DNA from: Azorinus chamasolen
Taxonomy: Eukaryota; Mollusca; Bivalvia; Cardiida; Solecurtidae
Length of the DNA: 64,000 nt
Direction of reading: 5' to 3'
NCBI GenBank assembly: GCA_963576725.1
Contig: OY755237.1
Coordinates: forward strand, 67,314,972 to 67,378,971
Part shown: piece by piece, positions 1 to 9,845 of the stretch
Layout: the number at the start of each line of letters is the position of its first letter
Numbering within the stretch: the stretch's first letter is position 1
Made by a program: the position numbers and the translations under genes
Notes under the pieces: model-generated
The model's input: only the letters and a program-made list of their open reading frames with translations
Told to the model about the DNA's origin: nothing
Databases searched by the model: none

Positions 1-135
1 GACGAGTAACTCGATCCCTCATAAGGGTCCAAATTGTTTGAGACTCTTTTATGAAAAAAATGGGAGAAAATACATTCTTAGAAGTTTTGCAGACGACACA
101 TTGTGCAGACAATTACTTAGTTTGCAGAGAGTTAA
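1..135. mobile_element. F/I-type TTAA MITE, cut by window edge
   Basis: The window opens inside the palindrome apex (GAGTAACTCG) of an F/I element. Its right flank carries GCAGACGAC at 89-97 and it ends in GAGAGTTAA. The left half lies outside the window. Confidence 0.65.
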
Positions 136-151
136 GCAATGTTACTAGTAG

Positions 152-368
152 TTAATCCATTACACCATGAATATTCTTGTAAGAAATAGCATCATTAATA
201 TTGATTAGATTAATTGTTATAATAGCACATGGACACATGAAGTTTTCGCCATTGTAGAAACAGTAGACTCACATCTATATTATATCATAATCAAACAGAT
301 CAGACCCTGATCTGCTTCTACTCTGTTTTCAAAAGCGTAGAAAGGTGTATTTATGGAATATGGGTTAA
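152..368. mobile_element. A1 TTAA MITE, decayed
   Basis: Has the A1 long flank (CATGAATATTC, then AAATAGCATCATTAATATT), a palindrome shortened around GACCCTGATCTGC, and the end GGGTTAA. It shares its right TTAA (365-368) with the next element. Confidence 0.7.
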
Positions 369-605
369 CCCTTTCCCTGTTCTATATTTAGGCCATTTTT
401 CAGTACCTACTGAATATTCATGGACAAAATAGTTATAATGAAATACGGAAGGTGGAACATTGTAGGAACAAAAGAAACATATTTATCAATTTCCATTAGC
501 AAACAGAGCAGACCCTGACCAGACGGCTCTTCTAGGAGCCGTCTGATCTGGGTCTACTCTGTTTGCAGATGCGTGAAAACACGTTTATATGAGGGAAAGG
601 GTTAA
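365..605. mobile_element. A2 TTAA MITE
   Basis: Runs from TTAACCCTTTCCCTG to GAAAGGGTTAA. The palindrome is 499-566 with apex GGCTCTTCTAGGAGCC. A2 differs from A1 in its long flank (CTACTGAATATTCATGGAC and GGAAGGTGGAACATTGTAG) but has the same stem. Confidence 0.85.
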
Positions 606-1320
606 GCATTGATCGCACAAGAAACTACTGATCAAGTTTAAAGCTGATAAAATTCTCAGAATTATTTGAAAAACAAATACAGGTACCTGACGACATTTCA
701 CAGGCAGACGACAAACTATGTGAGGACTTTTCGACCATGTTCGGACACCCACGTGTTATCGGTTCACGATTTTCGCCTGACTGGACTATTAATTTATCGT
801 ATACTTCTTTTAACTTTAGTATGCCGAACAAATTATCATCTGATCAAATTATCGTCTGCTTAATTTTGTTTTAATAGTTGAGTTTTAATTTGTTCCCTAT
901 AACAATACCACGTCTAAAACGGTTTAAATCTTGACGAGGTGCCGAGTAACTCGACATATCTGGACCCTAACTGTTTTCAGATGTCATCACCAAAGTGTCC
1001 TCTGCGTGATTATGGTGAAATCAAAAACAATAAAAAGTTTAAAGATGAAAGACAAGGCAAAACATAGATACGTCTCCACGATTCTCCAATACAGTAATAA
1101 AAGAGGAAATTCAGTACACTGTAATAAAGAACCCACTACTTAGAAGAGACCGTTCAAGTGTCCGAGACCCTTTGAAATACTTGGAATGTGTCGCCTACTG
1201 AAGTTGTCGTCTGCTGTTTTTCTCTTTGGAAGTTTTAGTCTGCTGACGAAGTCTTATGTAAACAAAGTTTAAGAGGTTTGAAGTTGGGAGTTTCGTATGA
1301 TCTGCATCCAGTGAAATGGG
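606..1320. mobile_element. Decayed F/I-type remnants
   Basis: GCAGACGAC at 704-712, GTCGTCTGC near 1204, and a worn F/I palindrome at about 933-981 (GCCGAGTAACTCG between GACCC-type arms). No coding sequence was recognised; the 65-73 codon frames here are not convincing. Confidence 0.5.
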
Positions 1321-1575
1321 TGAACCCTTTCCCTGCTCTATGTTTATTCCAAATTTTAATACATGTACCTACTGAATATTCATGGACAAAGTAGTTACAA
1401 CGAAATATGGAAGGTGAAACACTGTAGCCATTTGAGAAAGTACAGAAACAGATCATTCAAATTCCATAAGCAAACAGAGCAGATTCAGATTAGATGGCTC
1501 CTATAGGAGCCGTCTAATCTGGGTCTAATCTGTTTGCAAATGCGTGAAAACACGTTTATATGAAGGAAAGGGTAA
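1321..1575. mobile_element. A2 TTAA MITE
   Basis: Left end TGAACCCTTTCCCTG, right end GAAAGGGTAAA, so both TTAA copies are mutated. The palindrome is 1469-1538 with apex GGCTCCTATAGGAGCC. Confidence 0.8.
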
Positions 1576-1680
1576 AAATGCATGTCATGTGCTTTAAAAT
1601 TGTTGTTTGAGGTTTGTCTCCAAAAGTCGTTTATTTTTAATTAGATCTATATATCTTTAAAAACATCATTATGATTTTGA

Positions 1681-1740
1681 ATTGTTTGGATCCTGATCAG
1701 ACGATGTGTACTCACTTGCAGATCGGAACTGTTTGCAGAT
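1681..1740. mobile_element. F-type palindrome remnant
   Basis: Arms TTTGGATCCTGATCAGACG and GAACTGTTTGC survive around a degraded apex. Confidence 0.45.
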
Positions 1741-1769
1741 GTCTTAGTCTCAATAACTACATAAACCTT

Positions 1770-1964
1770 TTAGCCCCTTGAATGCTGAAGTGGATGGTCC
1801 ATTTTATTAACGATATAGTCCATTCAGTATGAAAGGGTATACTTTAATGGATAATTTTACATGACAAAAACTGCAGACCCTGGTCAAATGGGCTCCTGTA
1901 TGGGCCCTCTGATCTGGGTCTCCACTGTTTGAACGTGCCGGTACACTTATTTCCACAGGGGTAG
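1770..1964. mobile_element. J TTAA MITE, decayed
   Basis: Left TTAGCCCCTTGAATGCTGAA, then the J-specific CATTCAGTATGAAAGGGT and a palindrome of GCAGACCCTGGTC / GATCTGGGTCTCCACTG arms. The right end ACAGGGGTAGG is worn. Confidence 0.6.
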
Positions 1965-2466
1965 GTTTGAGTGGAATTTCCATGGTTTCTATTCCACGGT
2001 CAAGTTCATTATTCCGTCTACAAACAGTTTTGAAAAGTTGGCATCTCATCAGGAATTTTAACCATTTTGACACTCTTTGACACTCTGTCGTCATCATTAA
2101 ACTGAAAATGATTGAAAAAGAAATATTTGAGAATTTAAGCAGACGAGGCATACATTTAAAGACAAAGGTATACGTGTTGAAAGAGTGAAAAATATAAGGA
2201 AATACCAGGATCGTTCACATTCTGACTGTCATGTTCCGACAAAACCGTCGTCAATCACGCAGCAGACGAGATGTGGAGCTCCCCCAAGCGGAAAATCGGG
2301 GAGACACGAAAGTATGCGAACTTGTACGAACTTTGGTCATAACACTGATAATACTCATAAAACACCAGTTCAGATATTCTTCTGACCTCATTTTCATCCA
2401 TTTTATTCATTTGTTGAATGTAGTTGAATGTATGTTTAACATGTTCAACGAGATTTTCTTTGTTTA
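1965..2466. other. No gene recognised
   Basis: AT-rich sequence holding an F-like fragment near 2015-2060 (CAAACAGTTTTG...CTCATCAGG) and one GCAGACGAG at about 2262. A 131-codon frame at 2231-2626 runs into the F palindrome that follows, so it is not taken as a gene. Confidence 0.4.
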
Positions 2467-2540
2467 TTTGCTAACGGTGTTGATCCAGATGAGACGACGA
2501 GTAATTCTGCGTCTGATCAGAATCCAAACACTTTGTCATT
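2467..2540. mobile_element. F-type palindrome remnant
   Basis: GATCCAGATGAGACGACGAG pairs imperfectly with CGTCTGATCAGAATCC. The flanks are not recognisable as F. Confidence 0.5.
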
Positions 2541-2625
2541 CAATCCGTTTTATTCAAGGACCAGAAAATGATGAAATTTCTTCAGCAATTATTTCTTCAT
2601 TACACTATGGTGAGGCCATCCCTTA

Positions 2626-2650
2626 GAATCGTCTCATCGAGACGATTCCA
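2626..2650. repeat. Short perfect inverted repeat
   Basis: GAATCGTCTC and GAGACGATTC form 10-bp arms separated by 3 bases. It is not related in sequence to the MITE palindromes. Confidence 0.6.
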
Positions 2651-2796
2651 AAGAGTGGTCCCAACATAGGGTTTGGTGGAGAAGCAAAATAAATTATTCT
2701 TGAATTTTTTTTGTTAAGATTTGCTCCTCTTATCTAAGTCTTTGATGTTTTGTAAATTTGAAGCAGACGACATCTTACCCGGTATGCTTCTGAACT

Positions 2797-3028
2797 TTAA
2801 CCCTTGCCTTCATATTGACGACTTTTGACGACTCTGTAAAATTCACTAAATGTGAAACCATTGTGATAAATAGAGCATTTGCTCCTATAGGAGCAAATGC
2901 TCTATTTATCACAATGGTTTCAAAGCTACAAAATTCTAAAAAAATCCTTTTCTCTAGTCAATGCTCCTTTTCGGTAGATTTATTCAAAGAGGTTGTATCT
3001 AAAAATAGCCTATGAGGTAATGGGTTAA
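2797..3028. mobile_element. B TTAA MITE
   Basis: Starts TTAACCCTTGCCTTCATATT and ends GAGGTAATGGGTTAA. 2854-2921 is a perfect 68-bp palindrome without a loop, centred on GCTCCTATAGGAGC. Next to the short end is the direct repeat TTGACGACTTTTGACGACTC. It shares TTAA 3025-3028 with the following element. Confidence 0.9.
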
Positions 3029-3277
3029 CCCTTCTAAGCGCGACCTGACTCGCATTTTCAAACATTTTCAAAACATTCCAGCATAAATATTCATGAAATA
3101 ATTTATGACGTCATACATATTAATTAGATAAATTTCTTATAATAGCACAAGGAGACGGGAAGTTTTAGCCATGACAGAAACATGTCTTTATTATATTATA
3201 AGCAAACAGAGCGGAGCCTGATCAAGTGGCTCCTACAGTGAATACGTATAAAGGCGATTTATGGAGTAAAGGGTTAA
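3025..3277. mobile_element. Chimeric F-left / A1-right TTAA element
   Basis: The first 45 bases are F-like (GCGCGACCTGACTCGCATTT). From about 3070 the sequence is A1 (CATAAATATTCATG ... GCAAACAGAGC), ending GGAGTAAAGGGTTAA. The palindrome's second arm is deleted. Either a fusion of two elements or a deletion joining neighbours. Confidence 0.6.
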
Positions 3278-3345
3278 TTTGTAAACATGTATAGTTGATG
3301 ATGATCTTGTAGCCTTTAACAATCTCGTCCAGAGCGTCAGTAAAG

Positions 3346-3405
3346 GCTGGATCCTGATGAGACACAAAGCCAGTCTGTGTCGTGTCTGGATCCAAACTGT
3401 TTGAT
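3346..3405. mobile_element. F-type palindrome with variant apex
   Basis: GGATCCTGATGAGACAC pairs with GTGTCTGGATCC around AAAGCCAGTCTGT, which is not the usual F apex. Confidence 0.5.
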
Positions 3406-3438
3406 GAATTAGTCGTTACTGAGTGACCGTCTGGTTTG

Positions 3439-3640
3439 AAACAGTAGAACCTGTCTTAAGCGGCCATTCATTTATTGAACATATGAGTCTTAAAAGCAGA
3501 TGGTTGCCTAATGCAGGGCAAAAGAGAGCTCCCACAGAAGCTTTCGGTGTTACTTCTGACCTGCATAATATATTGCATACTGTACTACCCGCTTGTCAGA
3601 TCCATAATTGGACCACTTTTTGATGGTCGCTTAAGAAATT
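3439..3640. mobile_element. D TA MITE, decayed
   Basis: Left end ACAGTAGAACCTGTCTTAAG. The core lost most of its palindrome apex. The right end TGGTCGCTTAAGAAATTATA no longer reads ACTGTA. Confidence 0.6.
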
Positions 3641-3654
3641 ATAAAATGTCTGAC

Positions 3655-3775
3655 TCTTACAATTTGTACCAATACCGAAAAAGCCTGTGTACATGTGACA
3701 TTATCCAATTTTAGCTAATAGATATTCATGATATCATTATTTCTTACATGAATTTTCAACAGGGAAAGGGTTGAC
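3655..3775. mobile_element. A1 right-half fragment
   Basis: TACCAATACCGAAAAAGCC through TTATTTCTTACATGAATTTT to AACAGGGAAAGGGTTGA is the long flank of an A1 element without its palindrome. Confidence 0.6.
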
Positions 3776-3929
3776 TGTAATTCCTGTGGAGGTGTCTAGT
3801 TGCCAAAACACTAGAGTCCGTCTCTGTTCCATGGGAATCTAGACGCTGTTACATAACATCATACCTGACCTAGACGGATGTTACAGGTACGTAATTGACT
3901 ATATACACTGAGCAAACTGACGATGAATT

Positions 3930-4060
3930 TGTAATTAACTTTGCAAACAGTTTGGATCCAGATGAGACGCCGTGCAACCCGGTATCTCATCAGGATCCAA
4001 ACTGTTTGACAAATTTGTTGCATGTTTTGAAAAGATGTCGAAGAAAAAGTAAATATTCTC
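3930..4060. mobile_element. F-type palindrome and right flank
   Basis: Palindrome 3944-4009: arms CAAACAGTTTGGATCCAGAT / ATCAGGATCCAAACTGTTTG, apex worn to GCCGTGCAACCCGG. The GATCCAG/CAGGATC mismatch is kept. Confidence 0.7.
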
Positions 4061-4215
4061 TATAAACAGTGAAGCAGAAAACACTTGTTTTGGAATCTAA
4101 TTGTGGATATCGCCTGTAATTCAATTTTTGTCAGTGAATGTTTTAGCAACATTTTTTACTTTCGAAAATCAGGATGTTTAAAATGCTGATCAGTGTCTGG
4201 TCTAGATCTAATGTT

Positions 4216-4361
4216 TTAACCATTTCATGAATATTCATATAAGAAATATTGAATGTACATGAACTTTTACCAATCTAGAACAGAGCATACCCGGATCAAT
4301 ACGACTGGTATACTCTGTGTGCAAAGGTATGAGACGGTGTCTATTGCATGGAAAGGGTTAA
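4216..4361. mobile_element. A1 TTAA MITE, internally deleted
   Basis: Left end TTAACCATTTCATGAATATT, right end GGAAAGGGTTAA. The palindrome is reduced to CAGAGCATACCC...GGTATACTCTG. Shares TTAA 4358-4361 with the next element. Confidence 0.7.
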
Positions 4362-4606
4362 CCCATTACTCAATAAATATATCTTTCTACGCCTTTGCAA
4401 ACAGAGCATGCCCAGATCAGAAGGTTCCTGTAGGAGCCGTCTGGTCAGAATCTGCTCTGTTTGCTTATGACATAATATAGATCTGATTCTACAATTTCTG
4501 ACGTTGTTAAATAGTCCAGTGTTCATGTGTTATTATAAACATACAGTTCATTAATGTACATGATGTCATTACTTCTTACATGAATATTCATGGGGTATAG
4601 AATTAA
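4358..4606. mobile_element. A1 TTAA MITE
   Basis: Short end TTAACCCATTACTC. Palindrome 4397-4464 with apex GGTTCCTGTAGGAGCC, then the long flank ending CATGAATATTCATGGGG and a worn GAATTAA. Confidence 0.8.
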
Positions 4607-4614
4607 AATATCAG

Positions 4615-4817
4615 TTAACTCATTCCTTCCTAGACTATTTTAGACCCAACCCCTTTGAATACATCTACCGTAAAGGAGCATTTACAAGAGAGAGAAAGAT
4701 GTAGAATCGTGTAGTTTTGAACCCACTGTGATAAATAGAGCATTTGCTCGTATGGAGCAAATGCTCTATTTATCACAATGGTTTCAAAATGTGACTTTTA
4801 CAGAGGGAATGAGTTAA
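4615..4817. mobile_element. B TTAA MITE
   Basis: TTAACTCATTCCTTCCTAG at left, GGGAATGAGTTAA at right. Palindrome ATAGAGCATTTGCTCGTATG / GAGCAAATGCTCTAT around 4723-4788. Confidence 0.85.
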
Positions 4818-4827
4818 TTTACGAATA

Positions 4828-5031
4828 CAGTATAACCTCTCTATAACGGCCAATAAATTACATTAATTATTTTGTGTATAAGGCAGGTGACTGCTTAAAG
4901 CAAGGTGAAAGTAAAACAGAACGCTCCTATAGGAGCGTTCTGTTTTACTTTCACATTGCTTTAAGCAGCCACCTGCCCTAAATACTAACCAATTAACACA
5001 AGTTAGTGGCCGTTATAGAGAGGTTTTACTG
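4828..5031. mobile_element. C TA MITE (204 bp)
   Basis: CAGTATAACCTCTCTATAAC at left, TATAGAGAGGTTTTACTG at right, with TA at 4826-4827 and 5032-5033. The central palindrome of about 96 bp has the apex AACGCTCCTATAGGAGCGTT. Confidence 0.92.
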
Positions 5032-5117
5032 TACAGTATACAGGTAAATAGCGGGACGGTGAAGTCCGCACTGTTACTCTTATCTTATCGTCTTGTCTGG
5101 CAGTATAAATTAGTCTT

Positions 5118-5318
5118 TCTCATGCTGAAAAAATAAAGTCTGCTAAACTCCTGATCTAGTATAACATTTCTACTTACATCCGATTCATTCAAGCTTTTAA
5201 CGATCAAATGACCGAGTGTCAAACGGCTTGGATCCTGATAAGATGCCGAGTTACTCGGCGTTTTATCTGGACCCAAATTGTTTGAAAATACCAACCAGGT
5301 GGCGAATAGCATGGGAAG
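5118..5318. mobile_element. F TTAA MITE, reverse
   Basis: Palindrome 5220-5284: arms GGATCCTGATAAGATGCCGA / ACTCGGCGTTTTATCTGGAC. Left flank contains ATTCAAGCTTTTAACG and GACCGAGTGTCAAAC. The right end GGAAGGTTTAG is worn. Confidence 0.7.
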
Positions 5319-5410
5319 GTTTAGCCTCTTGAACTCTCCCATTCTAAAATGCAACCTGGTAGGTAAATTATGACCGGAAGCTGAGGACATTCAGTCCCAA
5401 GAGAAACTGA

Positions 5411-6480
5411 CAAGTACGTGAAAACAGCTACAACACATCCACAAAAGATGTTGCATCTTGGCAAGTACGTGAAAACAGCTACAACACATCCACAAAAGAT
5501 GTTGCATCTTGGCAAGTACGTGTAAACAGCAACAACACACGCGTAAACGATGCTAGGTCATCTAAAGTATCTGCAAACAGTTATGTACAACACGTGCACA
5601 AAGGATACTGGATCCTGGCAAGTATGTGCAAACAGCAACTACACGTGCAAAAAGGGTGCTGGATCCCGGCAAGTACTGCAAACAACAACAACACGCACAC
5701 AATATGTTTGATCTTGCCAAGTACTTGCAATCCGTTACGAAATTCACAAAAAAAGATGCTAGAACCTTTCACGTACATGTATGTACAAACAACTACAGTA
5801 AAACCTCTCTATAACGGCCACTAAATTGTGTAAATCAGTTGGTATTTAGGACAGGTGGCTGTTCAAAGCAAGGTGAAAGTAAAACAGAACGCTCCTATAG
5901 GAGCGTTCTGTTTTACTTTCACCTTGCTTTAAACAGCCACCTGCCTTTAACACAAAATATTTGATGTAATTTAGTGTCCGTTATAGAGAGGTTTTACTGT
6001 ACAACACATGCACAAAGATGCTGTATCTTGGCAAGAAAATGGAAACAACAACAACATACACTTTCAATATGCTAGAACCTAGCAAGTAAATGCCAACAGC
6101 AACAGGGTATGCTAAAAATGATGGATTCTAGCAAGTACAAGCCAGCAGCAACAATACACACAAACAAGATGTTGGCCACTGGCAAGTGTTTGCAAAACTG
6201 CAAATTACACGTAATATAATAAGAAAATGCAATTCAAGACTCACTTGAGAAACTGACAAGTGACTGCAAAAGCAAGATATGCACATGTTGCTAAAAAGCC
6301 TAAAAAGACCAAAACATACATGTACAATATGTTTACAAGTACTCACAAAATTACGTAAAATATGTTGAAAGTACCTGCAAAAACACGTACAATATACATG
6401 TTATGTATCGATATATGCAAACAAGTCTACAAGTACCTGCAAAACACGTACAATGTGTCAACAAGTACCCGCCAATAGGA
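5411..6480. repeat. 51-bp minisatellite, interrupted by a C MITE
   Basis: CAAGTACGTG(A/T)AAACAGC recurs at 5411, 5462, 5513, about 5562, 5619, 5670 and 5718 (spacing about 48-57, mostly 51). Units decay after the C insertion at 5796-5999 but remain recognisable to about 6480 through CAAGTACNTGCAAACA and CACGTACAAT words. Small frames here are repeat artefacts. Confidence 0.8.
5796..5999. mobile_element. C TA MITE (204 bp) inside minisatellite
   Basis: Both ends are intact (CAGTAAAACCTCTCTATAAC ... GAGAGGTTTTACTG), flanked by TA at 5794-5795 and 6000-6001. Removing the element and one TA restores a normal minisatellite unit (AACAACTACAACACATGCAC). Confidence 0.95.
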
Positions 6481-6624
6481 AGCACAAGGTGCGCGTTCGT
6501 ACCTGTAGTTACACAACACATAATCTGCTCACACAAAACACATAAAACACACAAACAGCAAAGATTCGTTATGTACATGTACTTTATCACCTTTTGTGTC
6601 TATTACTGCATATCAGTCATTTAG

Positions 6625-7039
6625 AAAGAAACGGAGCCAAAGGAGCTGTCCGATCAGGATCTGTCATGTTTGCGTATGAAATAATAAAGATAAGAATGTA
6701 AGTTTCATACATCGTTAAAAAGTTGATTGTTAACCCATTACCTCATAGGCTATTTTTAGATACTACCTTTTTTAATAAATCTACCGAAAAGGAACATTAA
6801 CTAGAGAAAAGGAACATTTTAGAATGTTGTAGTTTGAAACCATTGTGATAAATAGAGCATTTGCTCCTATAGGAGCAAATGCTCTATTTATCACAATGGT
6901 TTCACAAAGTGACTTTTACAGAGTCGTCAAAAGTCGTCAATATAAGGGAATGGGTTAATTATATCATTATAAAATGTTCAGTTGATAAATATTCATGATG
7001 TTATTATTTTTATATGAATATTCATTGAGTAAAGGGTTA
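6625..7039. mobile_element. A1 TTAA MITE split by a B insertion
   Basis: The worn short end and half palindrome (GGAGCTGTCCGATCAGGATC) lie before 6730. The long flank resumes at 6959 and ends AGTAAAGGGTTAG. Confidence 0.75.
6730..6958. mobile_element. B TTAA MITE nested in A1
   Basis: Complete 229-bp copy, TTAACCCATTACCTCATAGG to AAGGGAATGGGTTAA. It has a perfect GAAACCATTGTGATAAATAG-type palindrome and the direct repeat GTCGTCAAAAGTCGTCAA beside the short end. Confidence 0.92.
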
Positions 7040-7773
7040 GAGAGGTTTCTACTGCATGTGGTAACATACAAAGTATGATGTTCAATGTTAGATAGCCATA
7101 GGAGTCTTATCATGTGATTATGTTTGGATTGTCCAATTTTTGTATTTATTTTGACAAGTGCGCTTATTCTAGGGCCGGATTTTCGGTGGGAATTAGGCCG
7201 GTCCCTAATGAAGATTTATTTTCATAGTTCGGCCATTCGCGGCAAAGTCAACAAGTATCATGGCAACCGGTTCCGGATTATTGACAGAATCGACAAAAGG
7301 AATGCAAAGAAAACTTGCACAAAGATACCAAACCCCTTAGGAACGGTATCCCATAGGACTGTACGTTTTTATCACTGTTACGTAATAATTACTCCAGTCC
7401 GAGCCGTCTTAATTGCCGAGAGGATGTTGTGACCATGGTCTTGTTGGTGAAATATCGGTCCTAAGCTGACATGAGAAAGTGAATACCGTATCAAAATCCG
7501 ATATCTCGGCGATAAGCAAGTTGTTTATGAAGAAATTTCAGGTAAAATAAGAGATAGTCGAGAAAAGGGAGCTTAAAATTAATACCGGAAGCTTATGTTT
7601 GAAGTCGGATTACTCGGAGTTTGACGCACGTTAGCTTAGATCTGCGACACCTGGGTGTAGCATACATTAGTATTCTAACTTTGGTATTGTCAAATGAAAT
7701 TCTCGATTCCCCTAAATGATATGTTCTATTATATAAGACTAATGGTACAATAGAAGATTTATAAAGCGACCAT
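7040..7773. other. Single-copy-looking sequence, no gene assigned
   Basis: Richer in CG dinucleotides than its surroundings. It holds a 102-codon frame at 7124-7432 with no domain I recognise and no visible splice context. An exon cannot be excluded. Confidence 0.3.
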
Positions 7774-7859
7774 TTAACCCTTTCCTCACATTTGCAAACA
7801 GATAAGACCCAGATTAGGAGCAGTCTGGTCTGGGTATTTTCTGCTCGCAAAAGCTTTAA
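7774..7859. mobile_element. A1 fragment (short end plus palindrome)
   Basis: TTAACCCTTTCCTCACATTT is followed by a shortened palindrome (AGACCCAGATTAGGAGCAGTC) and joins directly to the next TTAA at 7856. Confidence 0.65.
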
Positions 7860-8082
7860 CCCATTCCCGCATAGGCTATTTTTAGACCCAATCACTTTGG
7901 ATAAATCTACCGAAAAGGAGCATTTATTAGAGAAAAGGAAAATTTTAAATTTATGTAGTTTTTAAACCATTTCGATAAATAGAGCATTTGCTCCTATGGA
8001 GCAAATGCTCTATTTATCACAATGGTTTCAGAGTGACTTTTACAGAGGCGTCAAAAGGCGTCAATATGCGAGAATGGGGTAA
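7856..8082. mobile_element. B TTAA MITE
   Basis: TTAACCCATTCCCGCATAGG to GAGAATGGGGTAA. Palindrome core AGCATTTGCTCCTATGGAGC. The direct repeat near the end is GGCGTCAAAAGGCGTCAA. Confidence 0.88.
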
Positions 8083-8138
8083 AAGGTGCATCCTGTTTTG
8101 CCTCTCTTAAAGATGTGTTTACTTTGTTTGCGAAGGAG

Positions 8139-8388
8139 TTAACCCTTTCCGCCATAAATACGCCCTTCATATACACCTTTGCGAACAGAGTAGACCCCGA
8201 TCAGACGGTTCCTATAGGAGCCGTCTGATCGGGGTCTGCTCTGTTTGCTTTTGATATATATGATAGATATTATTCTACAGTTTCTGTCATAGCCAAACAT
8301 TACTATACCCATTTGCTATTATAAAAATGAATCTAATATCCACGATGGCATTATTTCTTTCATAGATATGCATGGAGTAAATCATTAA
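8139..8388. mobile_element. A1 TTAA MITE
   Basis: Palindrome 8181-8248. This copy reads GACCCCGATC / GATCGGGGTC, so the usual mismatch is paired here. The right end ATGGAGTAAATCATTAA is worn. Confidence 0.85.
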
Positions 8389-8407
8389 AAGACGAAGGTT
8401 TAACGCA

Positions 8408-8535
8408 TAAGGATGGATGTCTTTATATACAGGTGGTTGCTTACCGCAGAACTCACATAATGCACAAAGCTCCAATGGGAGCTTTCTGCATAACTGTTGT
8501 CCTACATTAAGCTACCACTTGCTTTTTCGACGTCT
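8408..8535. mobile_element. D fragment
   Basis: AGGTGGTTGCTTACCGCAG, AAAGCTCCAATGGGAGCTTT and TACATTAAGCTACCACTTGC survive. Terminal repeats are not recognisable. Confidence 0.6.
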
Positions 8536-8609
8536 CGCCTGTATTCAAAATATTTGCAACGGTTATTACGAACTTTCCGCTAGCGTATTTATAAATAGGT
8601 TCGATGATA

Positions 8610-8700
8610 AATATGTGAGTGTCTAACCGTGTAGACCCTGGCCAGACAGCACATTTTAACTAATTGGCTGGTCTGGATATACACCATTGTAGAAAATCCT
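8610..8700. mobile_element. TTAA-family palindrome remnant
   Basis: CGTGTAGACCCTGGCCAGAC and GGCTGGTCTGGATATACAC are degraded arms around a worn centre. Confidence 0.4.
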
Positions 8701-8814
8701 AAGTTTACTTTCCCATGAAATAGCTCATTAAATTTGCTTTCAGCTATTTTGAATAATTGTTCAAATGTCATTTTCGATTGTTTTTTATATCAGTTTGTGG
8801 TGAGGAAACCAATA

Positions 8815-9022
8815 CAATAAAACCTCTCAAAAGCGACCACAAAAATAGGCATAATTCTGAGTCTTAAAGGTAGGCAGTATTGCCTAATGCAGGACGAAAG
8901 TTATGCAGAAAGCTCCTGTAGGAGCTTTCTGCATAACTTTCGTCCTGCATTAAGCTACCACATGCTGACAGACCAGACCTATCAATATTCTCAAAGCGGA
9001 CGCATTAGAAAGGGGTTTACTG
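8815..9022. mobile_element. D TA MITE
   Basis: CAATAAAACCTCTCAAAAGC ... GGGGTTTACTG between TA 8813-8814 and 9023-9024. The palindrome around 8882-8950 is perfect with apex AAAGCTCCTGTAGGAGCTTT. Confidence 0.88.
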
Positions 9023-9118
9023 TAATGAAATCAGTAACCATCAATATATCTTTAGATGGAGAAAGGACGAGAGTAGTAAAAATTAGAAGTTAAACACATA
9101 CCTTTACGCCCTGTACTT

Positions 9119-9329
9119 TTAACCCTATGATACCTGAAATTTCAAAGTGGTATGATCCATCATTGCTTAACGATAGAGTCCATTCAGTATGAGGAGGTTT
9201 AATTTACGGAATGTTTTTGAATGGAAAACGATGCAGACCCTGGTCAAAGAGCTCCTCTATGGTCATTGGAGCTGGGTCTACACTGATTGCAAATGTCAGT
9301 ACATTATTTTCCCGCACTCAAAGGGTTAA
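9119..9329. mobile_element. J TTAA MITE
   Basis: TTAACCCTATGATACCTGAA to CACTCAAAGGGTTAA, with CATTCAGTATGAGGAGG. The palindrome is shortened (GCAGACCCTGGTCAAAGAGC ... AGCTGGGTCTACACTG). Confidence 0.8.
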
Positions 9330-9407
9330 GATATTTCAAATAAATACGGATGCAGTTTAAGGAATGTATACAATGTACATAGGTATCTAGAGTGTGGGAA
9401 ATTAATG

Positions 9408-9626
9408 TTAAATCCTTTTAGCGCGAGACACGCGTGCACTGTCATTTTCAAACAGCGTAGACCCAGATCAGAGGGCTCCCAGGGGAGCCCTCTGATCAGG
9501 GTATGCACTGTTTGTCATTCAAAATCCTCCAACAAGATTACACCTTTCTTAATTGCGTAGACTCTATTGTTAAACACTGATGTGCAATGCTATACCACTC
9601 TAAAAGTCCAACACTGAAAGGGTTAA
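9408..9626. mobile_element. J/G-type TTAA MITE
   Basis: Starts TTAAATCCTTTTAGCGCGAG, ends AACACTGAAAGGGTTAA. Palindrome 9449-9514 has apex GGGCTCCCAGGGGAGCCC. The left end resembles G, the right flank is J in reverse (GCGTAGACTCTATTGTTAAA), so this copy bridges the two families. Confidence 0.8.
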
Positions 9627-9845
9627 AAGCAGTTTGGCTTGAAAAGAAGGCAGTTAAATATATCTTTAATTCAAGGTCGCGACAAAATAGTGAGATGCTA
9701 AATACACCCTCTGTTCTCGGTTACTTATTTGCAAAATCATTTTTTGGCTCATACATAAACTGAATAAGATTAGCAAATTCATATTTAGATACTATTATTC
9801 TAATATTCTATATTGGCATGAACCATTACCCGTCAGACACGCTCG

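Noticed and set aside
2231..2626. 131-codon open frame
   Set aside because: It runs through an F palindrome remnant. The segment reading IQMRRR recurs wherever this arm is translated.
2625..2652. Origin or operator-like inverted repeat
   Set aside because: A lone 10-bp inverted repeat is expected by chance occasionally and has no supporting context.
2854..2921. Bacterial-type rho-independent terminators at the many hairpins
   Set aside because: The hairpins lie inside transposons with TTAA/TA flanks in eukaryotic sequence and are not followed by T-runs.
5411..6480. CRISPR-like array
   Set aside because: Repeats of 51 bp are head-to-tail without conserved repeat/variable spacer alternation.
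7124..7432. 102-codon frame as a host gene
   Set aside because: No recognisable domain, no supporting signals, and a length that can arise by chance in 64 kb.
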